Assembly: GCF_004331385.1 (NCBI RefSeq)
Contig: NZ_SJON01000008.1
Location: forward strand, 1-64,000
Length of the DNA stretch: 64,000 nucleotides
Source of the DNA: Enterobacter quasihormaechei
GTDB taxonomy: Bacteria > Pseudomonadota > Gammaproteobacteria > Enterobacterales > Enterobacteriaceae
Reading direction: 5' to 3'
Made by a program: the position numbers and the translations under genes. Of the stretch, positions 1-13,009 are shown one piece after another; within the stretch, counting starts at the first letter, position 1; each line of letters starts with the position of its first letter. The notes under the pieces are model-generated. The model was not told the DNA's origin. It did no database searches and saw nothing but the letters and a program-made list of their open reading frames with translations.

Positions 1-2283
<2,283 letters not shown>

Positions 2284-2367
2284 TTATATCTTTAGGCGTT
2301 CAGTTAAGTTACCCAGAGCGGGCGGCTTCTCTGAAGCGCCCGCCTGGTGACTACGACTCCGAAGGGA

Positions 2368-3412
<1,045 letters not shown>

Positions 3413-3433
3413 GAAATATACAGCGATCTCAAA

Positions 3434-3721
3434 TCACCAGTTCATTTGACTGGCATGCGTCACAGTAAGATTGACGAAATCAGTATAGCCAACCACGTCA
3501 ATTTTGGCTGAAATTTGACCAGAAAGACCCCGCGCATCCAGATCGTCCTTCAGCGCAGAGACAGTTATGGGGGCATTACTGAGGATTTCAACAAAACGGC
3601 TGCCTTCAAGCGCCGCCAGCACGCCATCCTGAATCAGCAGCAGATCGTCGCCTTCGCGCAGCATGCTCAGTAACGTGTCGATATCGCATTGCCACGGTGA
3701 ACGGCTCAGGGTATGGAGCAT
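3434..3721 (-). CDS. tusB: sulfurtransferase complex subunit TusB
   Basis: 95 residues, DsrH/TusB family. In the TusBCD hexamer, sulfur from TusA passes to TusD and through TusE to MnmA for 2-thiolation of the wobble uridine in tRNA-Lys, -Glu and -Gln. TusB is a structural subunit. Start [13 protein letters not shown] matches the family. It follows tusC by 7 bp and is the last gene of yheO-tusDCB, directly upstream of the str promoter region. Confidence 0.96.
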   Translation of the reverse strand: MLHTLSRSPWQCDIDTLLSMLREGDDLLLIQDGVLAALEGSRFVEILSNAPITVSALKDDLDARGLSGQISAKIDVVGYTDFVNLTVTHASQMNW

Positions 3722-3728
3722 GACGGCC

Positions 3729-4088
3729 TCAGAAAGTCAGAACGGTATCGTAGTGAGAGAGATGTTCGCGCAGCGCCGTAGAGGCGAGGATCGTCACGTC
3801 CAGCACGAACGATGTATTCTCGTTTAACCCACGAGCGGCCAGCGAGTCGGCACACACATAGAAGGTTTCAATGTCATAGAGCGGCAGGACCTTAAAGGTC
3901 GCAATGTAATCGCGCGCGAGAATAGCCTGCGGCTGTTGGCCGCCCAGAAGCTGGAATACGCCATCGCCTATAAAGAACACGCCGATATCTTCGGTTAATG
4001 CCGATGTCGCGAGCAATGCATCCAGCCCTTCGCGACCTGAAGCGCTGCCGTGCGGCGCAGAAGTAAACACAAACGCTACGCGCTTCAT
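3729..4088 (-). CDS. tusC: sulfurtransferase complex subunit TusC
   Basis: 119 residues, DsrF/TusC family, with the family N-terminus [14 protein letters not shown]. It is a structural subunit of the TusBCD sulfur relay complex for tRNA 2-thiouridine synthesis. I place the start at the ATG at 4088, which shares one base with the tusD stop (TGATG) and implies translational coupling. The codon before it is TTG, a less likely start. Confidence 0.96.
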   Translation of the reverse strand: MKRVAFVFTSAPHGSASGREGLDALLATSALTEDIGVFFIGDGVFQLLGGQQPQAILARDYIATFKVLPLYDIETFYVCADSLAARGLNENTSFVLDVTILASTALREHLSHYDTVLTF

Positions 4089-4474
4089 CAAAATTGCACC
4101 ACTCTGTCGCAGGTCAACGCGGCCTGTGCCAATGCACCTAATCCGCTGAGCGAAAAGCCCGGTTGCAGGTTGGCCCCCGCCAGACCGAGGCGTTCGGCTT
4201 CGGTCGCATCCGCCACACCGCGACGCAGTGCCGCGGCGACGCAGATATGCAGCTCAACGCCCTGCGTTTCGTTTAATTTTTGCCAGGCGCGCACAAGGTC
4301 AAACTCATCGCTTGCCGGAGAGGTAAACTGGTTCGCGTTATACACTCCTTCACGATAGAAGAAGACGCTTGCCAGTTCATGACCGGCATCAAGCAGCGCA
4401 TGGGCAAACTGTAGCGCGCTGCTGGCCTGCTGGGTTCCGTACGCCGGGCCCGTCACCATTAACGCAAAGCGCAT
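4088..4474 (-). CDS. tusD: sulfurtransferase complex subunit TusD
   Basis: 128 residues, DsrE family. TusD carries the catalytic cysteine of the TusBCD relay; the conserved one is probably in the stretch [14 protein letters not shown] (about residue 78). It accepts sulfur from TusA and passes it via TusE to MnmA for tRNA thiolation. The start ATG overlaps the yheO stop by one base (TAATG), and its own stop overlaps the tusC start, so yheO-tusD-tusC-tusB look like one coupled operon. Confidence 0.97.
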   Translation of the reverse strand: MRFALMVTGPAYGTQQASSALQFAHALLDAGHELASVFFYREGVYNANQFTSPASDEFDLVRAWQKLNETQGVELHICVAAALRRGVADATEAERLGLAGANLQPGFSLSGLGALAQAALTCDRVVQF

Positions 4475-5196
4475 TACTTGTCTTGCCCCAGGAAATCGCC
4501 GCTTTTGAACTGGCGAATATAAAGGTAAACCGTGTGTTTAGAGATATTCAGGCGATCGGCTACCTGGTTGATTGCATCTTTGATATCAAAAATCCCTTTC
4601 TCATAGAGGTTCAGGACGATCTGACGATTCTTGGCGTTGTTGGATACGTTGCGATCGGCATTCACCTCTTCAATGGTGAACTCCAGCGTCTGGGTCACGA
4701 GATCCTCAACAGAGGAAGCAAAGTTCACCGACGAGCCCACATCCGGTGTTTCTGGCGGAATGAAGGTGCTCATGATTTGAGAGAAGGGCACATCAAGGTT
4801 CATGTTGATGCACAGCAACCCGATAACCCGGTGGTCGCGGTTTCGAATCGCGATAGTTTCTGATTTCATCAGCACGCCGCTTTTGGCGCGGGTGAAATAG
4901 CATTTTGAGACGCTGCTGTCCGCGCCGGTCATGTCATGCAACATACGCAATGCAAGGTCGGTGATTGGCGAACCAATTTTACGGCCAGTGTGCTCACCGT
5001 TCGCAATGCGGATAGCGGAACACTTAAGATCTTGCAGGGAATGCAATACGATTTCGCAGTGGGAACCAATGAGCATCGCTAACCCGTCCACTACCGCTTC
5101 GTAGGATTTCAGAATATCGAAGTCGGTCTGGTCAAATGGACGTTGATCCAGCAAATCAAGTTCACTGGTTTCGTTGGTTAAAAGCGACCTGGACAT
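4474..5196 (-). CDS. yheO: YheO-family PAS-like / helix-turn-helix regulator
   Basis: 240 residues. The N-terminal two thirds match the YheO PAS-like domain; the C-terminus (about 185-235) is a helix-turn-helix with the segment [20 protein letters not shown]. It is predicted to be a cytoplasmic DNA-binding regulator; ligand and targets are not visible in the sequence. It heads the tusDCB operon with a one-base overlap. An AAGGAG ribosome site precedes the ATG at 5196. Related regulators respond to small metabolites, but I do not claim that here. Confidence 0.92.
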   Translation of the reverse strand: MSRSLLTNETSELDLLDQRPFDQTDFDILKSYEAVVDGLAMLIGSHCEIVLHSLQDLKCSAIRIANGEHTGRKIGSPITDLALRMLHDMTGADSSVSKCYFTRAKSGVLMKSETIAIRNRDHRVIGLLCINMNLDVPFSQIMSTFIPPETPDVGSSVNFASSVEDLVTQTLEFTIEEVNADRNVSNNAKNRQIVLNLYEKGIFDIKDAINQVADRLNISKHTVYLYIRQFKSGDFLGQDK

Positions 5197-5329
5197 GAAA
5201 AAAACACTCCTTTTCAGGAGCCTGTCGTTAGGTTTTCAGGGCAGGCTCATTATCTACACGGACAACTAAATTAATACAGCGTGTATAACGCTTTCCAGTG
5301 TTAATTATATCTGCCCCACATAAAAAAAA

Positions 5330-5355
5330 CCGCCGCCTGGCAGGCGGCGGTTTTT
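5330..5355 (-). terminator. rho-independent terminator after fkpA
   Basis: Stem CCGCCGCC / GGCGGCGG (5330-5337 and 5343-5350) with loop TGGCA, flanked by an A-run (5323-5329) and T-run (5351-5355). On the minus strand it lies 8 bp past the fkpA stop and ends in a T-tract. Confidence 0.93.
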
Positions 5356-5362
5356 CTCAGCA

Positions 5363-6181
5363 TTACTTCTTGGCTGCTGCGGCTTTATCGTCAGCCGGTG
5401 CGTCTGCTTTCGCATCCGCTTTCGGAGCCGGTTTGATGTCCAGCAGTTCTACGTCAAATACCAGCGTAGAGTTAGCCGGGATGCCCGGAACGCCCGTTTT
5501 GCCGTAAGCCAGGTCTGGTGGAATGACCAGCTTGATCTTACCGCCTTTCTTGATGTTCTTCAGGCCTTCAGTCCAGCCCGGGATCACACCGTCCAGACGG
5601 AAGGAGAGAGGCTCACCGCGGGTGTAAGAGTTATCGAACTCTTTACCGTCGATCAGCGTACCTTTGTAGTTCACCACAACGGTGTCGCTGTCTTTAGGCG
5701 CGTCGCCGGTCCCTTCTTTCTCAACTTTATAGATCAGGCCGGTAGAAGACGTTTTAACGCCTTTCTCTTTAGCAAACTTGTCGCGGTAGGCTTTGCCTTT
5801 CGCTTCGTTATCTTTAGCGTCTGCTTCCATCTTGGTTTGAGCGGCGCCTTTCACACGCGCTTCAAACGCTTGCAGAGTCTGCTCGATTTCCTGATCAGAG
5901 AGCTTGCTCTTGTCGGCGAACGCATCCTGAACACCGGCGATCAGCTGGTTTTTGTCCAGTTTGATGCCCAGCTTCTCTTGTTCTTTCAGAGAGTTTTCCA
6001 TGTAACGACCCAGAGACGCGCCAAGTGCGTAGGCGGATTTCTGGTCGTCATTTTTGAATGCCGCTTTGCTGTCTGTAGTCGCAGCAGGCTTCGCAGCAGT
6101 ATCAGCAGCGAAAGACAGTGGCGCGTTGAGCGCAACGGCCATCGTGGTCGCCAGCAGCGTAACTTTAAACAGTGATTTCAT
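5363..6181 (-). CDS. fkpA: periplasmic FKBP-type peptidyl-prolyl isomerase FkpA
   Basis: 272 residues. A signal peptide (residues 1-25, MKSLFKVTLLATTMAVALN..., cleaved after SFA) sends it to the periplasm. An N-terminal helical dimerisation and chaperone region (about 35-140) is followed by an FKBP domain (about 145-252) with VVNYKGTLIDGKEFD and VIPGWTEGLKNIKKGG. The tail is Ala/Lys/Asp-rich. FkpA isomerises prolyl bonds and assists folding of envelope proteins; in E. coli it belongs to the sigma-E regulon. Monocistronic, with its own terminator. Confidence 0.97.
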   Translation of the reverse strand: MKSLFKVTLLATTMAVALNAPLSFAADTAAKPAATTDSKAAFKNDDQKSAYALGASLGRYMENSLKEQEKLGIKLDKNQLIAGVQDAFADKSKLSDQEIEQTLQAFEARVKGAAQTKMEADAKDNEAKGKAYRDKFAKEKGVKTSSTGLIYKVEKEGTGDAPKDSDTVVVNYKGTLIDGKEFDNSYTRGEPLSFRLDGVIPGWTEGLKNIKKGGKIKLVIPPDLAYGKTGVPGIPANSTLVFDVELLDIKPAPKADAKADAPADDKAAAAKK

Positions 6182-6419
6182 CCATATCTCCAGGACCTGA
6201 GGTCTCTCACCCCAGTGTTAAACGTAAATGAGTGACGTACTATAAAACGTTGTGGAAGAAATCTACAGACAGACTCCCCCTATTGTCGCCTCTTTTCAGA
6301 CTATTTTTGTTTAAATAAGTTTCTTGTCAGGGAGATGGATACTGTACTTAAGGAAAAAGTCAGCTACACTTCGCCGCCGCTGGCCCATTATGGCGTATGA
6401 GATATAAACGAGGTGAATG

Positions 6420-6638
6420 ATGAAGGATACAATGATCGAAGCGAGACTGGCTGAGCTGGAAAGCCGCCTGGCTTTTCAGGACATCACCATCGAAGAACTG
6501 AACCAGACCGTAACGGCCCATGAGCTTGAAATGGCAAAACTGCGCGATCATATGCGCCTGCTGACGGAAAAGCTGAAGGCCACGCAGCCGTCGAATATTG
6601 CCTCTCAGTCGGAAGAGACGCCACCACCTCATTATTGA
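6420..6638 (+). CDS. slyX: SlyX family protein
   Basis: 72 residues, small and acidic, predicted coiled coil over about residues 5-50 ([20 protein letters not shown]), ending in the conserved EETPPPHY. Function is not established; it is a widespread proteobacterial family named from the neighbouring slyD locus. ATGATG offers two starts; I choose the second (6420) because it is spaced better from the GAGG ribosome site and gives the usual 72 residues. It faces slyD and shares a bidirectional terminator with it. Confidence 0.94.
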   Translation: MKDTMIEARLAELESRLAFQDITIEELNQTVTAHELEMAKLRDHMRLLTEKLKATQPSNIASQSEETPPPHY

Positions 6639-6643
6639 GGCGT

Positions 6644-6671
6644 AAAAAAAGCGGGATTATCCCGCTTTTTT
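6644..6671. terminator. bidirectional terminator between slyX and slyD
   Basis: Stem GCGGGA / TCCCGC (6651-6656 and 6660-6665) with loop TTA, an A7 run on the left and a T6 run on the right. It can terminate both slyX (plus) and slyD (minus), which converge here. Confidence 0.93.
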
Positions 6672-6689
6672 ATTTTCCGCAGTACGGAA

Positions 6690-7274
6690 TCAGTGGCAAC
6701 CGCAACCGCCGTTACCGCAACCACCTTTACCGTGGTCGTGGTCGTGACCATGGTCGTGGCCGTGACCACCGCAGCAGCCGTCATGGCCGTGATCGTGGTC
6801 GTGACCGTGCGCACCGTGAACGTGGCCATGAGCCAGCTCTTCTTCGGTTGCTTCACGGATAGCAACAACTTCTACGTTGAACTTCAGGTTCTGGCCAGCC
6901 AGCATGTGGTTGCCGTCAACCACAACGTGGTCGTCTTCAACTTCAGTGATTTCAACAGGAACCGGACCCTGGTCAGTTTCAGCCAGGAAGCGCATGCCAA
7001 CCTGCAACTCGTCAACGCCCATGAACACGTCTTTAGGAACGCGCTGAACCAGGTTGTCGTCATACTGACCGTAAGCGTCGTTCGCGCCTACAGCAACGTC
7101 GAATTTGTCGCCAACTTCATGGCCTTCCAGCGCAGTTTCCAGGCCGGAAATCAGGGAACCGTGACCATGCAGGTAGTCCAGCGGCGCACTCACCGGAGAC
7201 TCATCAACCAACACACCGTCTTCTGTACGTACCTGATAGGCCAGGCTGACCACCAGGTCTTTTGCTACTTTCAT
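6690..7274 (-). CDS. slyD: FKBP-type peptidyl-prolyl isomerase and metallochaperone SlyD
   Basis: 194 residues. Residues 1-70 and 120-150 form the FKBP domain and the insert-in-flap chaperone domain lies between. The C-terminal 45 residues are rich in His, Cys, Gly and Asp and bind nickel. SlyD isomerises prolyl bonds, assists folding, delivers nickel for hydrogenase maturation and, in E. coli, stabilises the phage phiX174 lysis protein E. It is cytoplasmic with no signal peptide. Convergent with slyX; yheV-kefB lie upstream on the same strand. Confidence 0.98.
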   Translation of the reverse strand: MKVAKDLVVSLAYQVRTEDGVLVDESPVSAPLDYLHGHGSLISGLETALEGHEVGDKFDVAVGANDAYGQYDDNLVQRVPKDVFMGVDELQVGMRFLAETDQGPVPVEITEVEDDHVVVDGNHMLAGQNLKFNVEVVAIREATEEELAHGHVHGAHGHDHDHGHDGCCGGHGHDHGHDHDHGKGGCGNGGCGCH

Positions 7275-7368
7275 GATATCTCCTGAGCGTGGGAAAATTA
7301 CTGGCGCAGATTGTAGCGGAAATCTGCACCCGTGTACCCTTAAGCTTAAAAAAACTCAGAGCATATCG

Positions 7369-7569
7369 CTAGTCTGGATGAAAAATGCCGATCACTTGCT
7401 CTTCTTTGCGAACGTGATCGCGGGCTTCTTTGTCGGCCTCACGCATCTGGTGGCCGCACTTAACACATTCAACGATATCGATATTATTTTCGCGCCACAT
7501 GGCCAGCGTATCTTGCGCCTGGCAGGACGGGCATTTTGCGCCCGCGATAAAGCGTTTACGTACAGCCAT
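7369..7569 (-). CDS. yheV: YheV family putative zinc-ribbon protein
   Basis: 66 residues. Two CxxC pairs (Cys13/Cys16 and Cys35/Cys38) form a probable zinc ribbon. Function unknown. It begins 13 bp downstream of kefB on the same strand and may be cotranscribed with kefGB; a 94-bp gap separates it from slyD. The start MAVRKRFIAGAKCPSC matches the family. Confidence 0.93.
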   Translation of the reverse strand: MAVRKRFIAGAKCPSCQAQDTLAMWRENNIDIVECVKCGHQMREADKEARDHVRKEEQVIGIFHPD

Positions 7570-7582
7570 CTTTCGTTACCCT

Positions 7583-9388
7583 TTATTCAAATTCATCCCA
7601 GCCGTCGAGCTGGCGTCGTTCCTGCTGCATTTCACGCTGGAAGATCTCCTCCAGCTCGCGACGCGCTTCCCGCACGCGGGAGATCTGCGCCGTGTCGCTG
7701 TGCACGGGCATGAGCTCGCGCAGCATGCGCATATCCAGCCGGCGGAAATGCATCTGGGCCCGCTGGGCCTGGTGAGGATGCATCCCAAGCGAGATAAGCG
7801 CCTTACGCCCCAACTCCAGCGCACTGGAAAACGTTTCACGGGAGAAGTGTTTCACACCCGCCTGCAAAAGTTCGTGAGCTTCAACACGTCCGCGGGCACG
7901 CGCCAGAATATGCAGATGCGGGAAATGCTGCTGGCACAGCTCCACCAGCTTCATGGTGTCTTCCGGATCGTTGCAGGTGATAATGATGGACTCCGCGGCC
8001 TCCGCTCCCGCCGAGCGCAACAGCTCAAGCTGCGTCGCATCGCCGTAGTAGACCTTATAACCGTATTTGCGCATAAGATTGACCGCGCTGATATCGCGCT
8101 CCAGCACCGTGATGCGCATTTTGTTCGCCATCAACAGACGGCCAATCACCTGTCCGAAGCGGCCAAAGCCCACGACGATCACCTGCGGCTTATCGTCCTC
8201 CACCCACGGAGTTTCATCTTCATCGGTTGCCGGGTTCAGGCGGCGCGACAGCAGTTTATCCACCAGCTTCATCAGCAGCGGCGTGGTCATCATCGACAGC
8301 GTTACCGTCACCAGCAGCAGCGCCATCTGGTCATCTTTGAACAGCTTCTGAGACGACGCCGTGGAAAACAGCACAAATGCAAACTCTCCACCCTGGCTTA
8401 ACACGCTGGAGAACTGCATTCTTTCCGAGCTGCGCAGCCCGTAAATTCTCGCCAGAACATACAGCACCAGCGTTTTCACCGCGACCAGCACCGCCACGCT
8501 CATCACGACCCACAGCAGATGGGTATAGAGCACGCCGAGGTTGAGCGCCATGCCCACCGAAATAAAGAATAGCCCTAACAGCAGCCCCTTAAACGGATCG
8601 ATGGCGGTCTCCAGCTCGTGGCGGTACTCACTTTCCGCAAGCAGCACCCCGGCGATAAACGTCCCGAGCGCCATCGACAGCCCGAGGGCATCCATGAACA
8701 GCGCCGAGCCGAGCACCAGCAGCAGCGTTGCGGCGGTAAATACCTCGCGCACGCCGGATGCGGCAATGAACCGGAATACCGGGCGCAGTAAAAACCGTCC
8801 GCCAATCAGCATGCCCGCGAAGGCCAGCACCTTCATGGCGATTTTCATCCAGTCGAAATGATCGTCTCCTGAGCCTGCCAGCAGCGGCACCAGCGCCAGC
8901 GCCGGGATCACCGCTAAATCCTGGAACAACAGCACCGAAAAGCCCAGCTGCCCCGCCTCGTTGCGGTTCATCCCCTTGTCGCGCATCAGCTGTAGCGCCA
9001 TCGCCGTCGACGACATCGCAAGACCGATCCCGCCAATCACCGCCGCCTGCCAGGAAAACTGCGTCAGCATCAGCAGGCCCGCCAGAATGGCGGCGCTGAG
9101 TAACACCTGCGCCGCCCCGACGCCAAAAATAGATTGCCGCAATTGCCATAGCTTGGAGGGGTTCAGCTCAAGACCGATGATGAACATCAGGAACACCACG
9201 CCCAGCTCGGAGAAGTGGAGAATTTCATCCACATCGCTGATGAACCCCAGCCCCCAGGGGCCAATGGCGATCCCCGCCAGCAAATAGCCCAGCACCGCGC
9301 CGATGCCGAGACGCGCGGCAAGCGGCACGGCGACCACGGCGGCAAACAAAAACAGCACCCCGGCAAGGAGTAAATTCGAACCGTCCAT
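7583..9388 (-). CDS. kefB: glutathione-regulated potassium-efflux antiporter KefB
   Basis: 601 residues, CPA2 family K+/H+ antiporter of the inner membrane. About 12-13 membrane segments (residues 1-380) precede an RCK_N/KTN nucleotide-binding domain from about 400 with [10 protein letters not shown]. It is held closed by glutathione and opened by glutathione-electrophile adducts, so K+ leaves, the cytoplasm acidifies and the cell is protected. The start is the ATG at 9388 ([15 protein letters not shown]), overlapping the kefG stop by one base (TAATG). Longer frames add unrelated residues. Confidence 0.98.
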   Translation of the reverse strand: MDGSNLLLAGVLFLFAAVVAVPLAARLGIGAVLGYLLAGIAIGPWGLGFISDVDEILHFSELGVVFLMFIIGLELNPSKLWQLRQSIFGVGAAQVLLSAAILAGLLMLTQFSWQAAVIGGIGLAMSSTAMALQLMRDKGMNRNEAGQLGFSVLLFQDLAVIPALALVPLLAGSGDDHFDWMKIAMKVLAFAGMLIGGRFLLRPVFRFIAASGVREVFTAATLLLVLGSALFMDALGLSMALGTFIAGVLLAESEYRHELETAIDPFKGLLLGLFFISVGMALNLGVLYTHLLWVVMSVAVLVAVKTLVLYVLARIYGLRSSERMQFSSVLSQGGEFAFVLFSTASSQKLFKDDQMALLLVTVTLSMMTTPLLMKLVDKLLSRRLNPATDEDETPWVEDDKPQVIVVGFGRFGQVIGRLLMANKMRITVLERDISAVNLMRKYGYKVYYGDATQLELLRSAGAEAAESIIITCNDPEDTMKLVELCQQHFPHLHILARARGRVEAHELLQAGVKHFSRETFSSALELGRKALISLGMHPHQAQRAQMHFRRLDMRMLRELMPVHSDTAQISRVREARRELEEIFQREMQQERRQLDGWDEFE

Positions 9389-9942
9389 TAGCGTCCTCCC
9401 GCCGGTATCGGTGATGCCAGCCATTCTCCGTAGGCTCTGGCATGGCTCGCCAGCGCCTTTGGTTCCTGCCGCCGCGCCCAGTAAACAATAATCGGGCTCA
9501 TCCAGTGCATGCGGCACATCGCCGCCGTCAGCTCGAACGGCCTCAGGATGTCGCTCATGGGATAACGGTTCAGCCCGTCGTGACGGTAAGCACTTTCCGG
9601 CTCACCGGTGGTAATGACGCTCCGCCAGTACTTTCCCGCCAGCTGGTTGCCTCCCACCCCGCTGGAAAAGCCCCGGCTCAGCACGCGGTCCAGCCACTCT
9701 TTGAGCAGCGCCGGACAGCTGTAGGTATAGAGCGGATGCTGGAACACAATCACGTCATGCTGACGCAGCAGTTCCTGCTCGTAAGGAATATCGATAAAAA
9801 AATCAGGATAGTGCGCGTAGAGATCGTGCACCGTGACGTTACTGAGCTGTGTGGCCGGCTTAAGCAGCACCCGGTTCGCCACCGAGTCCTGAGATTCCGG
9901 ATGGGCATACAGCAGCAGCACTTTCGCTGTCTGAGACATCAC
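9388..9942 (-). CDS. kefG: KefB ancillary oxidoreductase KefG
   Basis: 184 residues, flavodoxin-fold quinone reductase family. N-terminal [20 protein letters not shown] and the motif [17 protein letters not shown] are typical. KefG binds the cytoplasmic KefB domain and is required for full KefB activity; the homologous KefF is a quinone oxidoreductase. The stop overlaps the kefB start (TAATG), giving a tight two-gene unit. It is divergent from yheS across a 129-bp promoter region. Confidence 0.97.
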   Translation of the reverse strand: MMSQTAKVLLLYAHPESQDSVANRVLLKPATQLSNVTVHDLYAHYPDFFIDIPYEQELLRQHDVIVFQHPLYTYSCPALLKEWLDRVLSRGFSSGVGGNQLAGKYWRSVITTGEPESAYRHDGLNRYPMSDILRPFELTAAMCRMHWMSPIIVYWARRQEPKALASHARAYGEWLASPIPAGGR

Positions 9943-10071
9943 TCCCCTCCCGGTTCTGTTTTTGTGTATTGTTGTCGTTTTGGGCTACCATGGCGGCCCG
10001 GTGGGGAAAATGGCCCACACCTTACATTATCATAATGACAAATTAACATAGTCGGAACATACGGCGCTTCT

Positions 10072-11976
10072 ATGATTGTTTTCTCCTCGTTACAAATTCG
10101 TCGCGGCGTGCGCGTCCTGCTGGATAACGCGACTGCTACCATCAACCCGGGCCTGAAGGTGGGGCTGGTCGGCAAAAACGGCTGCGGTAAATCCACCCTG
10201 CTGGCGCTGCTGAAAAACGAGATAAGCGCGGATGGCGGGAACTTTACCTTCCCGGGCAACTGGCAGCTTGCCTGGGTGAACCAGGAGACGCCTGCGCTGA
10301 GCGAACCCGCACTCGACTATGTTATCGACGGCGACCGCGAATACCGCAGGCTCGAAGCGGAGCTCAATGCCGCCAACGAGCGCAACGACGGCCACGCCAT
10401 CGCCACCGTTCATGGCAAGCTGGACGCCATCGACGCCTGGACCATTCGCTCCCGCGCCTCCAGCCTGCTGCACGGTCTGGGCTTCAGCAACGAACAGCTT
10501 GAACGCCCGGTCAGCGACTTCTCGGGCGGCTGGCGTATGCGCCTCAACCTGGCGCAGGCGCTGATCTGCCGCTCCGACCTCCTGCTGCTCGATGAACCGA
10601 CCAACCACCTCGATCTCGATGCGGTTATTTGGCTGGAGAAGTGGCTTAAGAGCTATCAGGGCACTCTGATTCTGATCTCCCACGACCGCGACTTCCTCGA
10701 TCCGGTGGTGGATAAAATTATTCATATCGAACAGCAAAGCATGTTCGAGTACACCGGCAACTACAGCTCCTTCGAACGCCAGCGCGCGACGCGCCTTGCC
10801 CAGCAGCAGGCGATGTATGAAAGCCAGCAGCAGCGCGTAGCGCACCTGCAAAGCTTTGTGGATCGCTTCAAGGCTAAGGCGTCAAAAGCCAAGCAGGCGC
10901 AGAGCCGCATCAAGATGCTGGAACACATGGAGATGATCGCCCCCGCGCACGTGGATAACCCGTTCCACTTCAGTTTCCGCGAGCCGGAGAGCCTGCCGAA
11001 CCCGCTGCTGAAAATGGAAAAAGTGAGCGCAGGCTATGGCGATCGCATTATTCTCGACTCTATTAAGCTTAACCTGGTGCCGGGTTCACGCATTGGTCTG
11101 CTGGGGCGTAACGGCGCCGGTAAATCCACGCTGATCAAGCTGCTGGCGGGCGAGCTTAACCCGGTCAGCGGCGAAATCGGCCTGGCGAAGGGCATTAAGC
11201 TTGGCTACTTCGCCCAGCATCAGCTGGAATTTTTACGCGCGGATGAATCGCCAATTCAGCACCTGGCTCGCCTGGCCCCGCAGGAAATGGAGCAAAAGCT
11301 GCGCGACTACCTCGGCGGCTTCGGCTTCCAGGGCGATAAGGTCACTGAAAACACCGCGCGTTTCTCGGGCGGTGAAAAAGCCCGCCTGGTGCTGGCGCTG
11401 ATCGTCTGGCAGCGTCCAAACCTGCTGCTGCTCGACGAACCGACCAACCACCTGGATCTCGACATGCGTCAGGCGCTGACCGAAGCGCTGATTGAGTTCG
11501 AAGGGGCGCTGGTTGTCGTGTCGCACGATCGCCACCTGATCCGCTCCACCACCGACGATCTCTACCTGGTGCACGGCGGCAAAGTGGAGCCGTTCGACGG
11601 CGATCTGGAAGATTATCAGCAGTGGCTGACGGACGTGCAGAAGCAGGAAAACCAGCCGGAAGAGTCAGCGAAATACAACGCCAACAGCGCGCAGGCGCGC
11701 AAAGACCAGAAGCGCCGTGAAGCGGAGCTGCGCACCCAGACTCAGCCGCTGCGTAAAGAGATTGCCCGTCTCGAAAAAGAGATGGAAAAGCTCAACGCCA
11801 CGCTTGCCGCCGTTGAAGAGAAGCTGGGCGACAGCGACCTGTACGATCAGCGCTGTAAAGCGGAGCTAACGGACTGCCTGCAAACGCAGGCGAAAGCCAA
11901 ATCCAGCCTCGAAGAGTGCGAAATGGCCTGGCTGGACGCGCAGGAACAGCTGGAAGCGATGCTGCAAGCCGACTAA
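10072..11976 (+). CDS. yheS: ABC-F family ATPase YheS
   Basis: 634 residues with two ABC ATPase domains and no membrane segments, as in ABC-F proteins that act on the ribosome. Walker A motifs GKNGCGKST (about 34-42) and GRNGAGKST (about 344-352), signature motifs FSGGWRM and FSGGEKA, and Walker B stretches LLDEPTNHLDLD are intact. The charged linker and C-terminal coiled coil (about 540-630) are present. E. coli YheS helps translation of certain stalling sequences. mdcR begins 15 bp after its stop. Confidence 0.97.
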   Translation: MIVFSSLQIRRGVRVLLDNATATINPGLKVGLVGKNGCGKSTLLALLKNEISADGGNFTFPGNWQLAWVNQETPALSEPALDYVIDGDREYRRLEAELNAANERNDGHAIATVHGKLDAIDAWTIRSRASSLLHGLGFSNEQLERPVSDFSGGWRMRLNLAQALICRSDLLLLDEPTNHLDLDAVIWLEKWLKSYQGTLILISHDRDFLDPVVDKIIHIEQQSMFEYTGNYSSFERQRATRLAQQQAMYESQQQRVAHLQSFVDRFKAKASKAKQAQSRIKMLEHMEMIAPAHVDNPFHFSFREPESLPNPLLKMEKVSAGYGDRIILDSIKLNLVPGSRIGLLGRNGAGKSTLIKLLAGELNPVSGEIGLAKGIKLGYFAQHQLEFLRADESPIQHLARLAPQEMEQKLRDYLGGFGFQGDKVTENTARFSGGEKARLVLALIVWQRPNLLLLDEPTNHLDLDMRQALTEALIEFEGALVVVSHDRHLIRSTTDDLYLVHGGKVEPFDGDLEDYQQWLTDVQKQENQPEESAKYNANSAQARKDQKRREAELRTQTQPLRKEIARLEKEMEKLNATLAAVEEKLGDSDLYDQRCKAELTDCLQTQAKAKSSLEECEMAWLDAQEQLEAMLQAD

Positions 11977-11991
11977 CACGCCGGGAGGGTT

Positions 11992-12924
11992 ATGGGTTTC
12001 GATACCACGAGCGAGATTACGTTCCGTAAGCTCAGCATCTTCATGACGTTCATGGAGAAGGGCAATATCGCGCGTACCGCCGAAACGCTCGGCCTGAGCG
12101 GCGTCAGCGTGCACCGGGCGCTGCATACTCTGGAAGAGAACGTCCGCTGCCCGCTCTTTACCCACAAAGGGCGCAACCTGATTGCCCTCCCCTCGGCGTG
12201 GACGCTGCTGGAGTATTGCCAGGAGGTGATGCAGGTGATGGAGCGCGGGCTGGAAGAGTCGCGCAAGGTCGCCGGCATTGGTCAGGGGCGGTTACGCGTC
12301 GGCACGCTCTACTCGCTGACGCTGGAAACCGTGCCGCGCCTGATCATGGGCATGAAGCTGCGCCGTCCGGATCTGGAGATGGATCTCACGATGGGATCTA
12401 ACGAAACCTTGCTGCACATGCTGGATGAAGGGTCGCTGGACGCGATTTTAATCTCTATCTCCGAAAGCGATATCGACCGTAACAGCCTCGAAGTGCTGCC
12501 GCTGTTCCACGACGATATTTTCCTTGCCGCACCGGCCTCTGCCACGCTCAATACCAGCGGCCCCGCCGATCTGCGCGACTATAAAGATCGGAAGTTCGTC
12601 GCCCTCGCGGAAGGGTTCGCCACGTATGCGGGGTTTCAGGAAGCGTTTCATATCGCTGGCTTCGAGCCGGATATTGTGACGCGGGTGAACGATATCTTCT
12701 CGATGCTGAGCCTGGTGCAGGCAGGGGTCGGGTTTACGCTAATGCCGGGCAGGATGAAGAAAGTGTACGAAAATTCGGTGCAGCTGTTAAAGCTGGCGCA
12801 GCCGTACCAGATGCAGCAGCTGATTGCGATCGTCTTTGCCCGCAACCGCGAGCAGGATCCCAGCCTGCGGGCGCTGGCCGCTGAAGGGCGAATGTATGCC
12901 CGCAGTTTGCAGGATGGTGCCTGA
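11992..12924 (+). CDS. mdcR: LysR-type malonate utilisation regulator MdcR
   Basis: 310 residues. An N-terminal LysR helix-turn-helix (about 10-70, KGNIARTAETLGLSGVSVHRAL) is followed by a substrate-binding domain. It is the probable transcriptional regulator of the adjacent mdcABCDEFGH genes, matching the Klebsiella mdc arrangement where mdcR converges on mdcH. It starts 15 bp after yheS with a GGGAGG ribosome site, so readthrough from yheS is likely. Assignment rests on family and context; the effector is presumably malonate or a derivative. Confidence 0.88.
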   Translation: MGFDTTSEITFRKLSIFMTFMEKGNIARTAETLGLSGVSVHRALHTLEENVRCPLFTHKGRNLIALPSAWTLLEYCQEVMQVMERGLEESRKVAGIGQGRLRVGTLYSLTLETVPRLIMGMKLRRPDLEMDLTMGSNETLLHMLDEGSLDAILISISESDIDRNSLEVLPLFHDDIFLAAPASATLNTSGPADLRDYKDRKFVALAEGFATYAGFQEAFHIAGFEPDIVTRVNDIFSMLSLVQAGVGFTLMPGRMKKVYENSVQLLKLAQPYQMQQLIAIVFARNREQDPSLRALAAEGRMYARSLQDGA

Positions 12925-12930
12925 TGTTAT

Positions 12931-13003
12931 TGCCCGGTAGCGCTACGCTTACCGGGCCTACTCCCGGATTGTAGGCCCGGTAAGGCGCAGCCGCCACCGG
13001 GCA
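12931..13003. repeat. REP/BIME element between mdcR and mdcH
   Basis: Two inverted REP-like units: GCCCGGTAGCGCTACGCTTA with its CCGGGCCTAC arm, and the opposed GTAGGCCCGGTAAGGCGCAG unit ending CCGGGCA. It lies exactly between the ends of the convergent genes mdcR and mdcH. REP units commonly fold at mRNA 3' ends, stabilise transcripts and bind gyrase or IHF. Confidence 0.88.
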
Positions 13004-13009
13004 TCAAAC

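Noticed and set aside
6632-6868. Low-complexity Thr/Val-rich and Arg/His-rich frames opposite slyD
   Set aside because: They are frame shadows of the His-rich metal-binding tail of SlyD.
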